Assembly (NCBI RefSeq): GCF_028553765.1
Contig: NZ_CP067134.1
Span: forward strand, 157,501-221,500
Reading direction: 5' to 3'
DNA length: 64,000 nucleotides
From: Paracoccus stylophorae
Lineage (GTDB): Bacteria; Pseudomonadota; Alphaproteobacteria; Rhodobacterales; Rhodobacteraceae
Below, piece after piece: positions 9,301-17,440 of this stretch; position 1 is the stretch's first letter, and each line of letters begins with the position of its first letter. A model generated the notes under the pieces. That model was not told the origin of the DNA, did no database searches, and worked only from the letters and a program-made list of their open reading frames with translations. The translations under genes were made by a program, and so were the position numbers.

Positions 9301-10737
9301 GGCATCGACCCCGCCCGCCGCGGCGCAGAGGTGCGCATAGTGCAGGATCATGCGCCGGAATCCCCAATCATCCGCCGCGCCGGTCCATGTGACCGTGGTG
9401 CCATCGACCGAGAAATCCGATGGCTGGGCGTTACCGAAGAAACCCGCGACCTGCGCGGCGGCCGTGGCGGTCTTGTCCACGGTCCCGGCAAAACCGGCGG
9501 CGGGCGAACAGGTGATCCGCCCGCGCCACGGCAGCACCGGCTGGCCGAGGGTAGCTGCATTGTCACTGTATGGATCGGGCAGGGTGTTGCCGGCCGGGAT
9601 ATCCATCATCAGGAACGGATAGAAGGTCACGCGCAACCCGCGCGCCCCCATCTCACGGATCGCCTGCACCACCGAGAAATCCGCCGGCGTGCCGCCATAG
9701 ACCGGGCGTCCCTGACCGTCCTGGCTGACCACCGGCGCCTGCGACCGGGTGACGCCGTTCACCTCCCATGCCGGGATGGTGCTCTTCTGCGCCTTCTCGA
9801 CCTTGGGGCGGATGCTGCAATTGCCGGCCCTCAGATCGTCGCCGAACCACGAGACCACCAGCGAGGCGCCGGTGACGGCAGGCACCATGGCTTCCAGCCG
9901 GTCGAGAGAAACCAGCATGTCGGGCGTCCCGGGCAGTGCATGGACATTTTCCGCGACAGTCGTGCCGCCGACGATCTGCCCGCCGCTGCCCCATCCCGAA
10001 CGCCCGCCCTCGGTCCTGCGCACGATCTCGGTCGCATAGGCCCATTCGCCCGAGGCCGGGATGATGGTGACCGCCTCGACCAGCCCCTCGGCGGTGTCGG
10101 GATCATCGAGCGGGCGCAACACCTCGAAGGACAGCTGCGGCAGACGGTTGCCGAATTCGGTCAGCAGCAGTTCCTCGAACACCACGTAAGCCGTGCCGCG
10201 CCAGGCCGGCGTCTGCGCCGCGCCCATCTTCGCCACGATGAACGGGTCGGCTCCTTGCGCCTCATCGCCCGGATACCAGCGCAGGGTGATTGCCGAGGTG
10301 TCGAGGACCTTGCCATCTGCCCAGATACGACCGATGCCGGTAATCGGGCCTTCGCAGAGCGCGACAGCAAAGCTGGCGTAATAGCTGTATTCGGTGGTTG
10401 TGACTTTGGGCCCGCCGCCCTTGCCGCCGCCCTGGCGGGTGGTGCTCGTCTCCTCGCGGAAATCGGTCGCCCAGATGATATTGCCGCCGATGCGCATGCG
10501 GCCATAGAGGCGCGGGATCACCACGCCCTCGGTCGCCGAGGTGACGCGCAGGCTGTCCATGCGCGCGCCCTCGATGCGCTGGCCGGGCATCATGGACGAG
10601 ACGATCCAGCTATCGACCATAGATCCTACGGTCGAGCCAATCATGCCGCCGATGGTGGCGCCCGATAGCCCGAGGATCGCACCGCCAAAACCCCCGCCGA
10701 TGGCGGTGCCGACGGCGCCGAGAACGATTGTCGCCAT
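6301..10737 (-). CDS. GTA-type baseplate/host-specificity protein with TIM-barrel domain (megatron-like)
   Basis: This 1478-residue protein corresponds to the large tail-tip protein of Rhodobacter gene transfer agents (GTA gp15) and related phages. The N-terminus is Gly/Ala-rich and hydrophobic (residues ~5-45), probably for insertion or assembly. A glycoside-hydrolase-like TIM-barrel region (~440-760; FFHLDPLWADANIDFVGIDN near 690) is followed by the phage tail domain and beta-rich C-terminal modules ending PITTLWF. It likely forms the baseplate hub, contacts the receptor and may degrade surface glycans. It is the largest gene of the leftward operon, 3 bp after the NlpC/P60 gene. A diverged C-terminal piece of a homologue survives at 46221-46413. 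Confidence 0.92.
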   Translation of the reverse strand: MATIVLGAVGTAIGGGFGGAILGLSGATIGGMIGSTVGSMVDSWIVSSMMPGQRIEGARMDSLRVTSATEGVVIPRLYGRMRIGGNIIWATDFREETSTTRQGGGKGGGPKVTTTEYSYYASFAVALCEGPITGIGRIWADGKVLDTSAITLRWYPGDEAQGADPFIVAKMGAAQTPAWRGTAYVVFEELLLTEFGNRLPQLSFEVLRPLDDPDTAEGLVEAVTIIPASGEWAYATEIVRRTEGGRSGWGSGGQIVGGTTVAENVHALPGTPDMLVSLDRLEAMVPAVTGASLVVSWFGDDLRAGNCSIRPKVEKAQKSTIPAWEVNGVTRSQAPVVSQDGQGRPVYGGTPADFSVVQAIREMGARGLRVTFYPFLMMDIPAGNTLPDPYSDNAATLGQPVLPWRGRITCSPAAGFAGTVDKTATAAAQVAGFFGNAQPSDFSVDGTTVTWTGAADDWGFRRMILHYAHLCAAAGGVDAFLIGSELRGLTQIRASVSGRSWVFDSSLGGWSLYHATGGVSGGALTLTPNNANPRLLHNAAINMDGREVRYMVIDFERIAARTTGTWLGRILFSTDALALSLARQARFGDSPVGVRTRAVVDMWDLQSGGTAWKDASEIRAIRIDIEEGGPDSSFRFYGIHFTDAVPTYPAVEELRALAADVRAILGPATKISYAADWSEYFGHHPQDGSGDVFFHLDPLWADANIDFVGIDNYMPLSDWRDGWDHLDAQVWPSIHDRAYLQANIAGGEGFDWFYASAADRLSQTRTPITDGAGKPWVFRYKDLRGWWSNPHHDRPSGTEAGSPTAWVPQSKPIRFTELGCPAVDRGTNQPNVFHDPKSSESFFPYFSRGWRDDAIQRAYLEASYLWWGTPANNPVSTEYGGRMVDIANSAAWTWDARPYPFFPELSDVWSDGGNWRLGHWLTGRLGAVSLAALVRHLCLRAGLPEAWVDVSGLTGAVDGYVISALESPRTSITMLARHFGFDAVESEGRIRFVMRGSRPVATIAPDNMVAAQGDVMELTRGQETELPQALKWQVARADEDYDAITVESRRITVDATRVASDSFPVAVPPEEADRRCRRALMEAWIGRETAAFRLPPSRLALDPGDVIALDHDGRRAEMRILSTSDAEARSIEAIRQDRDAYDLPPGTPRAASLTQPVMFGAPLVVILDLPQLTEAHVPHHPLMAAHVAPWPGTMAVWRSPELSGFDLLTTFTTRARIGVLTADLYSGPVSRFDYGNSVHVEMLGGQLENVTDLQLLSGENSIAVEQPGGGWEVLQFGNAELLAPGQYRLSRLLRGQRGTEADMAGVVPAGALVVILDTTLAPLVVSEAELGLPWNWRIGPASRPVSDDSFTALAFTPRGIGLRPFAPVHVEQPWRRARSPGDLTISWKRRDRSLAADSWNAAEIPMSEASESWRVEILDGATVKRSLTASTSSVVYTAAQQSADWGTPLAPGASLDVRIAQIGQAFGAGAAPITTLWF

Positions 10738-10740
10738 GGA

Positions 10741-11190
10741 TCAGGTCTTTTTCTTGTGCGGACGCGGGAACAGGAAGGCGAAGGTGATGCGCCGCCGCCA
10801 TGCGGTGGTGAGCGGTTCCTCGATCACGCCCAGCCGCTCATAGGAATGGATGAAGCTGTCAGGCCCGGTGAGGATGCCGACATGCTTGACCACGGCGCCC
10901 GCGCGCATGCGAAACAGCACCACCGCGCCGGGGCCGGCCGTCTCCGGCTCGATGCGGATCAGCACCCGGCCGGCATTCTCGGCCAGCACCTCGCTTGTGC
11001 CGGTCTCGCCCCAATCACGGCTGTAAGGCGGCACCGGCAGGGTTTCCGATCCGACCACCTCGCGCCAGACACCGCGCGCCAGCCCGAGGCAATCGCAGCC
11101 GACGCCCTTGACGCTGGCCTGATCGTGATAGGGCGTGCCCAGCCATGTGCGGGCGGCCGCCACGACCTTTTTCGGATCGGCGAGCGTCAC
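10741..11190 (-). CDS. NlpC/P60 family tail-tip cell-wall peptidase (GTA gp14-like)
   Basis: A 149-residue cysteine peptidase. The catalytic Cys is in GCDCLGLARG (residues ~31-40) and the His in VVKHVGILTG (~101-110). These enzymes cut peptidoglycan stem peptides so that the tail tip can pass the wall. Its ATG overlaps the stop of the DUF2163 gene as ATGA (11187-11190). The gene order DUF2460, DUF2163, NlpC, TIM-barrel protein is the conserved GTA gp12-gp15 block. Confidence 0.92.
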   Translation of the reverse strand: MTLADPKKVVAAARTWLGTPYHDQASVKGVGCDCLGLARGVWREVVGSETLPVPPYSRDWGETGTSEVLAENAGRVLIRIEPETAGPGAVVLFRMRAGAVVKHVGILTGPDSFIHSYERLGVIEEPLTTAWRRRITFAFLFPRPHKKKT

Positions 11191-12071
11191 AACACCGCTC
11201 CTTCATGGCCGCCATCGGCGGTGGCGTAGCGGACAACCGCATCCTGGCCGGGGATATGCGGGAAGCCGCGGAAGTTCAGGATGTTCGAGAACTTCGCCGT
11301 GCAGGTCTCGGCGCGTTTGTCGCAGCCGGCGCGGATGGTGAACGCATTGCCGCCCGCGACCGCGCGCACAGGCGCTTCCAGCAGCGTGATGGTGACCACG
11401 CCGGAGGCGATCTCGTGCAGCATCACCTCGGCCAGCCGACCGCTGTTCGGGCCGCTCGTCCATTCGAGATGGCCGAAGCTGAACCAGCCACTGTCGAAGC
11501 TGCCAAGGCCGGAGACGGTGAAGACCCGGTCCCGGATCGGATCGAGCACCGCGCCAGCCCCGGAATAGGCCGCGTCGTTCAGATCGAGCCGACACCGCCC
11601 GTCCCCGAGCACCGCATCGCAGGTGCCCTGATAGACCCGACCGACCGTCTGGCCCAGCACATGCGCCATGCTGCGCATCTCGGCCACGAAGGACAGCCGC
11701 CCGCGCCGCAATTCGCCGATCGCGCCACGCCGAATCAGCACCCGCTGGTTCGGGGCGGCCCAGTTCACCCGCCAGACCTCGACCAGCGCATTGTCCCAGC
11801 GGCCGTCGAGGATATCGGTCTCGGTGATCCGGTCCGAGGTGAGCGCCCCCTCGGCATCCTGCGAATCCACCGACAGGTCGGACCCAGATCGGATCTCGGA
11901 TGCCGACAGCCCGCTTTCCGGCTCGTAATCCATACCGCCGAAGGCAAGCGGGCAATCATGGTCGGTGAAGCCGAAGCTCACGCCATCGGCGCGGGTGATT
12001 TTCCAGCACCAGGCCAGCGTGGTGGTGCCATCGCCCAGATGCGCCTGCAGGGCAGGAGGGAGATTCTTCAT
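11187..12071 (-). CDS. DUF2163 tail protein (GTA gp13-like)
   Basis: This 294-residue protein carries the DUF2163 and C-terminal phage BR0599-type regions. Features are WCWKITRADG near the N-terminus, a central GTCDAVLGDGRC and a C-terminal segment rich in cysteine (CDKRAETCTAKF) before GFPHIPG. GTA structures place this family in the hub near the tail tip, and the cysteines may bind iron-sulfur or another metal. The start ATG 12071 overlaps the DUF2460 stop as ATGA. A longer reading of this frame to 12455 lacks protein character. Confidence 0.9.
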   Translation of the reverse strand: MKNLPPALQAHLGDGTTTLAWCWKITRADGVSFGFTDHDCPLAFGGMDYEPESGLSASEIRSGSDLSVDSQDAEGALTSDRITETDILDGRWDNALVEVWRVNWAAPNQRVLIRRGAIGELRRGRLSFVAEMRSMAHVLGQTVGRVYQGTCDAVLGDGRCRLDLNDAAYSGAGAVLDPIRDRVFTVSGLGSFDSGWFSFGHLEWTSGPNSGRLAEVMLHEIASGVVTITLLEAPVRAVAGGNAFTIRAGCDKRAETCTAKFSNILNFRGFPHIPGQDAVVRYATADGGHEGAVL

Positions 12072-12694
12072 CGCCTGATCTCCACGAGTGGGATGGAGGT
12101 GATCGAGCCGAGTCGCTCGATATCGAGGGTCACGTCGAGCGTGTCGCTGTCGAACCGCACCGGTACGTCGAACTCGAAGCCGGCGCGCACGGCCACGCCA
12201 TTGCCAGGGGGCGCGGCGAAACTGACAACGCCGGTCGCCGGATCGACCGACCAGCCCGATACTTGGGCGACGCCACCCAGCGCGATGCTGATCGTCCCGG
12301 AAACTGGCTTGGTGATCGCACGCACCCATGTCTGCGACCCGGAAGCGTATCGCTTCACAAGCTGGAAGGTGATCTGGCTCCCGTCTCCGGTCCCGATCAA
12401 CTGATTGGTCGCGGACGGCACCTCGCTCGGCTTGCAGGACTTGTGATCGCCCCAATCCTTGAAGCGGAACCCGTGTAGCCGGCCGTTCCTCGCCTCGAAG
12501 AAGGCCACCACCGCGTCGAGATCGTCGGCGCGGCGGATGCCATAGGAGATGTCATAGCGGCGGCGCGAGTTGGCCCAGCTGGCGTTGCGTTCCTCGTCGC
12601 CGGAGGCCAGTTCCACGATCTGCGTGCGCCGTTCCGGCCCGCCACGCGCGCCGCGGCTGATATTGTCCGGGAACCGGACATCGTGAAACGCCAT
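12068..12694 (-). CDS. DUF2460 distal tail protein (GTA gp12-like)
   Basis: This 208-residue protein starts MAFHDVRFPDNISRGARGG, the typical DUF2460 opening, with a conserved RNGRLHGFRFKDWGDHKS segment near residues 80-97. The family forms the distal tail ring that connects the tube to the hub in GTAs. ATG 12694 is chosen because GGAGG is 7 nt upstream and because the family begins here. It heads the tail-tip operon. A 13-bp palindrome shared with the terminase promoter region lies 20 bp upstream. Confidence 0.92.
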   Translation of the reverse strand: MAFHDVRFPDNISRGARGGPERRTQIVELASGDEERNASWANSRRRYDISYGIRRADDLDAVVAFFEARNGRLHGFRFKDWGDHKSCKPSEVPSATNQLIGTGDGSQITFQLVKRYASGSQTWVRAITKPVSGTISIALGGVAQVSGWSVDPATGVVSFAAPPGNGVAVRAGFEFDVPVRFDSDTLDVTLDIERLGSITSIPLVEIRR

Positions 12695-12713
12695 AAGCGC
12701 CTCCTTCGATAAA

Positions 12714-12726
12714 GCAATGATATTGC
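12714..12726. promoter_or_regulatory. 13-bp palindrome GCAATGATATTGC, copy 1 (candidate operator)
   Basis: GCAAT-GAT-ATTGC is an inverted repeat placed between the leftward DUF2460 gene and the rightward small gene at 12810. The same 13 bases, preceded by ATAAA or AAA, occur at 27047-27059 between the leftward terminase gene and another rightward small gene. Downstream similarity continues patchily (GATT, then CACT-CCGG). Identical placement at two divergent operon heads suggests a binding site for a phage regulator, which is inferred. Confidence 0.55.
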
Positions 12727-12809
12727 GGTGATTTACCTTCACTCCGGGCGATTACAGAGCGATGGTGATGACAAGGAAAGCGACATCGCCTCACCAGGGA
12801 GACCACGCC

Positions 12810-13004
12810 ATGACCAGCGCCACCGACACCCTTCCCGACATGATCGAGGTCAACGGGGAACGCTTTTTCAAGACCCGGCTCACCAATATCGCGATGAAGG
12901 GCCATGTCTGGGGCGAGGGGGTCGAGATGCGCGAATACTGGCGCGACGGCAAAGACGATTGCCGCCTGCAGGCGCGCACCGCCAACGACCATTACATCGA
13001 CTGA
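12810..13004 (+). CDS. small hypothetical protein (64 aa)
   Basis: Not recognised. It encodes an acidic, Trp/Tyr-containing 64-residue protein (start MTSATDTLPDMIEVNGERFF, end NDHYID) with no membrane segment. ATG 12810 has GGGAG 8-12 nt upstream and is preferred over ATG 12762. It is the first gene of a short rightward pair set into the leftward structural operon. The second gene is at 13099 and a terminator follows. The orientation against the late operon and the shared palindrome upstream suggest separate expression, perhaps in the lysogen or early in infection. Confidence 0.6.
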   Translation: MTSATDTLPDMIEVNGERFFKTRLTNIAMKGHVWGEGVEMREYWRDGKDDCRLQARTANDHYID

Positions 13005-13098
13005 GCCGCGCCGGCTCCGGCTCCGCCCCGCCCGATGGCGGGGCTGAGGTCGTAGAGGCGGCGGGGCCCATCCCCGCGCCCAGAGCGAGGGAACGGAC

Positions 13099-13308
13099 AT
13101 GCACATCCATGAAACGCGCTATATGAACATCGCCGACCGCCCGGCCACCGTGGTGCTGGTGGAAAGTGTCGCGGACGATGTTGCTGCCTATGCATTCAGC
13201 GGCCGGGTTTCCGGCCACCACGCCGCGCATCACGGCTACAAGCTGACCGAACGGGAAGCGCGGCGTCTGGGGCTCGCCATTCCGGTCGGCAAATACTATC
13301 GCCGCTGA
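13099..13308 (+). CDS. small hypothetical protein (69 aa)
   Basis: Not recognised. This is a 69-residue protein with His clusters (HHAAHHG near residue 40) and a basic C-terminus (GKYYRR). ATG 13099 is preceded by GAGGGAACGGAC; an internal ATG at 13123 is also possible. It follows the gene at 12810 in the same direction and ends 11 bp before a strong hairpin. With 12810-13004 it forms a two-gene rightward unit. Confidence 0.55.
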   Translation: MHIHETRYMNIADRPATVVLVESVADDVAAYAFSGRVSGHHAAHHGYKLTEREARRLGLAIPVGKYYRR

Positions 13309-13318
13309 GAGGGCGCGC

Positions 13319-13339
13319 GCCCGGCCCGAAAGGCCGGGC
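13319..13339. terminator. hairpin terminator between convergent units
   Basis: GCCCGGCC (13319-13326), loop CGAAA, GGCCGGGC (13332-13339) is followed by TTCT on the + strand. It separates the rightward small genes from the end of the leftward tape-measure gene (stop at 13343). It probably stops rightward transcription and may work in both directions. The T tract is short. Confidence 0.65.
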
Positions 13340-13342
13340 TTC

Positions 13343-15754
13343 TCACATTCCCCTCCTTCCCATGGCGACGGCCCGCGCGATATCTGCCGAAATCTGCGCC
13401 CGCGACTGCCGGAAGCTTTCGGCATCGCGGGCGTTGATGTTGACGGTGACGCCGCCTCCGTAGTCCGCCGCTTCCCGGCGCGACAGGACCCGCTCGCCGC
13501 GCTGCAGGATCGCCGGCACCTCGTCCGAGCGCAGCCCGGCCCAGCCGCCGGAGTGCATGCGCGGGGCATTGGCAAAGGCCATGGCCGGGACCATGCGGCC
13601 GGCGCCGGCCGCGCCGACCATGCCGCCCGAGTGCAGGACGCTGGCCAACACACCGCCGCCCATGCCGCCCAGCGCCCCGGAGAGCACATTCGCAAGGGGC
13701 CCGAGCAGGAACCGGCGCGCGCCGAGCTTAGCCATGTCAGCCAGCATCGAGGTCACGAGGTCGCGGAAGTTCAGCTTGCCGGTCTTGACGAAATCGCCGA
13801 CCGCATTCTCGGCGCTCTGGAAGGCTCCGACCAGCGCGTTGCCGATATCACCGCTGATGTCGCGGGCCTTCTGGGCATAGTCGGAGAGCGAGGCGATAAC
13901 CGCATCCCAGCCCTGTTTCGCCTGTTCCGCGCCGTTTGCAGTGTCTTCGCCGGCTTTCCTGCCAGCTGCACCGGCCCGGCCTGCGGCGCCACCGGCGCGA
14001 TCCATGGCACCGGCAACCCGCTCGGCCGCGCCAGCCGCATCGTCCAGAGCGTTCGCGCCATCCTCGCCTGAGGCGGTGACGGCATCCTTCAGCTCCTGCC
14101 AGCTTTCCAGCGGCGCGACCGCCGCCGCGCCCAGCGCCTGTGCAGCGTCGAGATGGGCGGAGGCAGCCGCGGCGGCCTGATCGGCAAGATCGCCGAACAG
14201 GTCCGGCGGTTCGATATATGTCCTGTCCCAGGCCGCGCTGAACGCCTCGGCGGCGGCGGAACCTGCATCAGATGCCGATCCCTCGAACGGGTTGTCGATG
14301 CGCCCGATGCTGAACGGGTCCAGAAGGCCGATCTGCGCCCCGCCTTCGCCGACAGCCCATTCCGGCAGCATGGCGAGGGCGGCGTTGATGCCGGAGATGA
14401 ACAGGTTGATCCGGGTGACGACGCCGTTCAGCATCGCCTCGACCCCGGCGATCAACCCGTTCGCCGCCTTGAACGCCAGATCGCCAATGGCATCCGGCAG
14501 CAATGCCCAGATCGCCTTGATCGCCTCAAACCCGCCGTGCCAGACCGCAACATATCGGTCCACGGCGGTGACGCCCCCGGTCACGATCAGGTCGAGCACC
14601 GTGAACACATAGGCGCGATAGCCATCCCAGGCCGCATTGAGCAGCGCGAACGATGCCTGGAAGGCCAGGACGATGCGCTGGCCGACCTCCTTTGCGACAT
14701 CGCCTAGCAGCTTGAACGCCGTGCCGATGCCGCCGACTGATTTGACCAGCGAGGAAAACTGGTAGATCAGCTCGCCCGCCGCGACGATCAGCGCGCCGAT
14801 GCCGGTGCGGATCAGCGCCCCCCGCAGCACGGTCAGCGCCGTGGACAGCGAGAAGGTCGCGACACGGGCGGCGACAAAAGCCGCCACCCAGCGCCCGGCC
14901 ATGAAGCCGGCGAAAGCAATCGCGAGCGAGGCGAGGCGTTCGATATTGTCCGCGACAAGGATCAGCACAGAGGCGACGGTGGAGGAGGCACCCAGAAGCT
15001 GATCCCAGCTGCCAACCAGTTGCAGCGCCGCATTGCCGATCAGCGTGAACGCGTCGCCGATGGTGGCCGGCATGGAGTCCGCTTCCTCGCGCAGCAGCTC
15101 CAGATTGCCGACCAGCGCGGTGCGGATCACCTCGCCGGTGATCGCGCCCTGCGTTCCCATCACCCGCAGCCCGGAAACTGTGGTGCCGAGTTCCGCAGCC
15201 AGCAGTTCGGCCACCCGGCCGCCGGTCTGGATCACCGTGTTCAGGTTATCGCCAGACAGGCTGCCCAGCGCCATCGCCTTCGAGAGCGCGTTCTGGACCG
15301 AGGCCGCGCGCTCGGCCTTTGCGCCCGAGACCACCATGGCGTTGTTCAGCGCCTCGGTGAAATCGAGGCTCTCGGCGGTGGAAAGTCCGAGTTCGCGCAG
15401 GGCGGTGGCGTTCGAGAGCCAGCTTTCGGTGGTCTGCTCGATTCCCGAATAGGTGCGCCGCGCCATCTGCGCGAGCCGGTCCATGACGGCGGCGCCCTTC
15501 TCCTGCGACCCGGTCGCCAGATCGACCCGCGAGCGCAGATCGGTCCAGGTATCGGCATATTGCGCGACCTGGCGGATCGAGAGCGCGCCGGCCGCGATCC
15601 CGGCCAAACGCTGCAGCATGACGCCGGCAGTGTCGACCTCACGCGACATGCGCTTGAAGCTGTCGGCGCCGGCGTTGCCGACGCCTTCCAGCTCCGCCCG
15701 GACCTGGCGTCCGTTCTCAGCGACGAGACGAACGGATACTTTCTTCTCGGCCAT
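13343..15754 (-). CDS. tail tape measure protein
   Basis: This 803-residue protein is Ala/Gly-rich and strongly helical. It begins with the tape-measure N-terminal domain (VRLVAENGRQVRAELEGVG, ~8-26; TWTDLRSRVDLATGSQ, ~69-84), then long hydrophobic helices (~270-360) and a coiled-coil Ala-rich part (~510-640). The C-terminal domain contains HSGGMVGA and MHSGGWAGLRSDEVPAIL. It sits between the tail chaperone and tail-tip genes, as expected for a siphophage. Since tape measures scale at about 0.15 nm per residue, a tail near 120 nm is inferred. Confidence 0.92.
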   Translation of the reverse strand: MAEKKVSVRLVAENGRQVRAELEGVGNAGADSFKRMSREVDTAGVMLQRLAGIAAGALSIRQVAQYADTWTDLRSRVDLATGSQEKGAAVMDRLAQMARRTYSGIEQTTESWLSNATALRELGLSTAESLDFTEALNNAMVVSGAKAERAASVQNALSKAMALGSLSGDNLNTVIQTGGRVAELLAAELGTTVSGLRVMGTQGAITGEVIRTALVGNLELLREEADSMPATIGDAFTLIGNAALQLVGSWDQLLGASSTVASVLILVADNIERLASLAIAFAGFMAGRWVAAFVAARVATFSLSTALTVLRGALIRTGIGALIVAAGELIYQFSSLVKSVGGIGTAFKLLGDVAKEVGQRIVLAFQASFALLNAAWDGYRAYVFTVLDLIVTGGVTAVDRYVAVWHGGFEAIKAIWALLPDAIGDLAFKAANGLIAGVEAMLNGVVTRINLFISGINAALAMLPEWAVGEGGAQIGLLDPFSIGRIDNPFEGSASDAGSAAAEAFSAAWDRTYIEPPDLFGDLADQAAAAASAHLDAAQALGAAAVAPLESWQELKDAVTASGEDGANALDDAAGAAERVAGAMDRAGGAAGRAGAAGRKAGEDTANGAEQAKQGWDAVIASLSDYAQKARDISGDIGNALVGAFQSAENAVGDFVKTGKLNFRDLVTSMLADMAKLGARRFLLGPLANVLSGALGGMGGGVLASVLHSGGMVGAAGAGRMVPAMAFANAPRMHSGGWAGLRSDEVPAILQRGERVLSRREAADYGGGVTVNINARDAESFRQSRAQISADIARAVAMGRRGM

Positions 15755-16417
15755 CGCCTCTGCCTTCCTCGATCTTTTCGTTGGTCTTGCGGATCATTTC
15801 CGCCTCGATCACCGGCAGCAGTTCCACGACTGCCAGCGCCGGAACGCCCAGCGCACGGCCCATTGCCAGCGCCGCGCCCATGTCCCAGCCCAGCACCGCG
15901 CCGGGGATCGCCCGCAGCTGGCCGCTGAGGCGGGCTGCCAGATCCCAGACCTGCCAGCCCTCATGGCTTTGCGGTGAATTCAGCCGGGCAGGGCAGGCGA
16001 GGCAGCGTCCGGGGCAGGCTGCGCAATATCGGTCGCCCCCGCCGTAGTGCCATTCGGCGAGGGCGCGGAGGCGTTTTTTTCCGCATCCAGCACCAGATGC
16101 GGACCAAGGGCCTTCTCCTGGAACGCCTCGAACACCGGCCAGATGTTCAAGAGCGCGTCGATGCCTTCGGGCGTGACCGGCAGGTCGATGCCCTCGGCAT
16201 CGCCGACGCCCGACCATTCGGTAATCACCATTCTGGCGACGGCCTGCGCCATGGCCACGGCCAGCACCTCCTTCGGCGCGTCGATGTCGAGGGTATCGAG
16301 GGAGACATCGGAGCGCGCGGCGGCCATGATGGATGTGGTGATCGGGGCGACCCGGATCATCAGGCCGGGGAGGAGGTCGATCCAGCGCGGCTCGGTCGTG
16401 AGGTTAAGTCGGATCAT
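15717..16417 (-). CDS. predicted -1 frameshift fusion tail assembly chaperone (G-T-like, ~233 aa)
   Basis: An open frame in the -1 register continues past the 145-aa chaperone gene to a stop at 15717. The shift signal A AAA AAC lies at 16079-16073. Ribosomes slipping there would read ...DAEKK then RLRALAEWHYGG, giving 115 + 118 residues. The extension has two close Cys pairs (CAACPGRCLACP) and a helical domain ending GREESIRSSRR. No independent start with good spacing was seen for the extension. This mirrors lambda G/GT, where the fusion loads the tape measure. Its stop lies 38 nt inside the tape-measure gene region. Mechanism is inferred. Confidence 0.7.
15980..16417 (-). CDS. tail assembly chaperone, short form (G-like)
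   Basis: This 145-residue protein starts MIRLNLTTEPRWIDLLPGL. An alpha/beta N-terminal part is followed by a Pro/Ala/Ser-rich C-terminal tail that exists only in the unshifted frame. It is directly downstream of the tail tube gene (stop-to-start gap 3 bp) and upstream of the tape measure. That is the invariant place of the chaperone that holds the tape measure before assembly. The frame carries a slippery heptamer at codons 113-115. Confidence 0.78.
   Translation of the reverse strand: MIRLNLTTEPRWIDLLPGLMIRVAPITTSIMAAARSDVSLDTLDIDAPKEVLAVAMAQAVARMVITEWSGVGDAEGIDLPVTPEGIDALLNIWPVFEAFQEKALGPHLVLDAEKNASAPSPNGTTAGATDIAQPAPDAASPALPG
16073..16079 (-). promoter_or_regulatory. slippery heptamer A AAA AAC for -1 frameshift
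   Basis: Read on the minus strand, the zero-frame codons are GAA AAA AAC, so the heptamer A-AAA-AAC has exactly the X-XXY-YYZ phase. It lies just where the chaperone frame gives way to a long open -1 frame. GC-rich sequence follows and could form the stimulatory structure, which was not folded here. Confidence 0.65.
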
Positions 16418-16420
16418 GGT

Positions 16421-17365
16421 TCAATACTCCTCGGTGTTGTTGACAAGGGTGATGGTCGCCATGCGCGCCGGGCTGGACCCGCGCGCCGCCTGCCAGTCGA
16501 AGCTGGCCTGAATGCCTTGCGGCCCGCTGATCTCGACGCGTGGGCGGGGCAGATAGACGGCATGGGCGGTGACGGTCAGGCTTTCGCCGGATGCCAGCGT
16601 GTAGGCGAATTCCAATTCGCACGGCCCGCCCGCGATGGCCTGGTTCATCAGTACCATATCGGCGAAGCGGACCTCTATCTGGCCGGTCAGCGCGGCGATG
16701 GACGGGTCCGCACCGTCGATCATGCCGTCGGCACGAATGGTCTCGATCCGGTCGAGATTGTTGGCATAGGTGATCTGGGCCGAGATCACATTGCCCAGCG
16801 CCGCGCCATTGCGGGTGATGGCGCCGTTGAAATGCCCGAAGCGTAGCAGGTCGAGATCGGTGGGCGTACCGGCCTGCGAGGTGGTGGCCACGGTCTCGCC
16901 CTGCGCCACAAGCTGGACGCTGGCGGTCAGCAGGCCGGAACGCTGCATGGTCCAGCTGAGCTGGTTGACCATCACGCCCGAATACATGGCGAAGCGCGGC
17001 ACCTCGGGCATGCCGGTCTCGATCGACATGCTGGGCAGCGTCCAGTTGCCGGAGCGGAATTCATGCGTGTAAGGCCCCGGTGCAGTTCCGGTCGTGACCG
17101 GCGCCCCGAACGCGGCCTTCAGCCAGAAGCCGAAACCCTCGGCATCAATGGGGATGGTCAGATCGCCATCCGCGGTGATCGCGTCCTTGACCGGCGCCAG
17201 CGGGTCGCGGCCATAGCCCAGCAGCTCGGACGAGAGCAGCGGCTGTTCGGCGCTCAGCGTCGAGGATGCGAAGGGCAGGCGGGTGAAGCCGCTGACGGGG
17301 GCGGTGCCGTAAACCGTCTCGAACGCGACCGCGAGTTGCGACCGCGCACCTTGGGCGCGTGCCAT
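16421..17365 (-). CDS. major tail tube protein
   Basis: This 314-residue, beta-rich protein starts MARAQGARSQLAVAFETVYG, typical of siphophage tail tube proteins of the alphaproteobacterial type. It contains a conserved central segment (FGFWLKAAFGAP near residue 80). The C-terminal ~90 residues look like a separate small beta domain. AGGAG lies 7 nt upstream of ATG 17365. It is the first gene of the tail block downstream of a small rightward moron gene. Position before the chaperone and tape measure supports the call. Confidence 0.85.
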   Translation of the reverse strand: MARAQGARSQLAVAFETVYGTAPVSGFTRLPFASSTLSAEQPLLSSELLGYGRDPLAPVKDAITADGDLTIPIDAEGFGFWLKAAFGAPVTTGTAPGPYTHEFRSGNWTLPSMSIETGMPEVPRFAMYSGVMVNQLSWTMQRSGLLTASVQLVAQGETVATTSQAGTPTDLDLLRFGHFNGAITRNGAALGNVISAQITYANNLDRIETIRADGMIDGADPSIAALTGQIEVRFADMVLMNQAIAGGPCELEFAYTLASGESLTVTAHAVYLPRPRVEISGPQGIQASFDWQAARGSSPARMATITLVNNTEEY

Positions 17366-17440
17366 GATGGACTCCTCTCTATTAACTGATTTCTGGCGAC
17401 GGACTTGCCATCAGGCCTCAACTCGGGGCATGGGCTGGCC

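Noticed and set aside
6631..10668. 1345-codon open frame on the + strand
   Set aside because: It is the antisense of the 1478-aa tail-tip gene. High GC keeps stops rare, and the translation is Arg/Pro/His/Gly-rich with no known motif.
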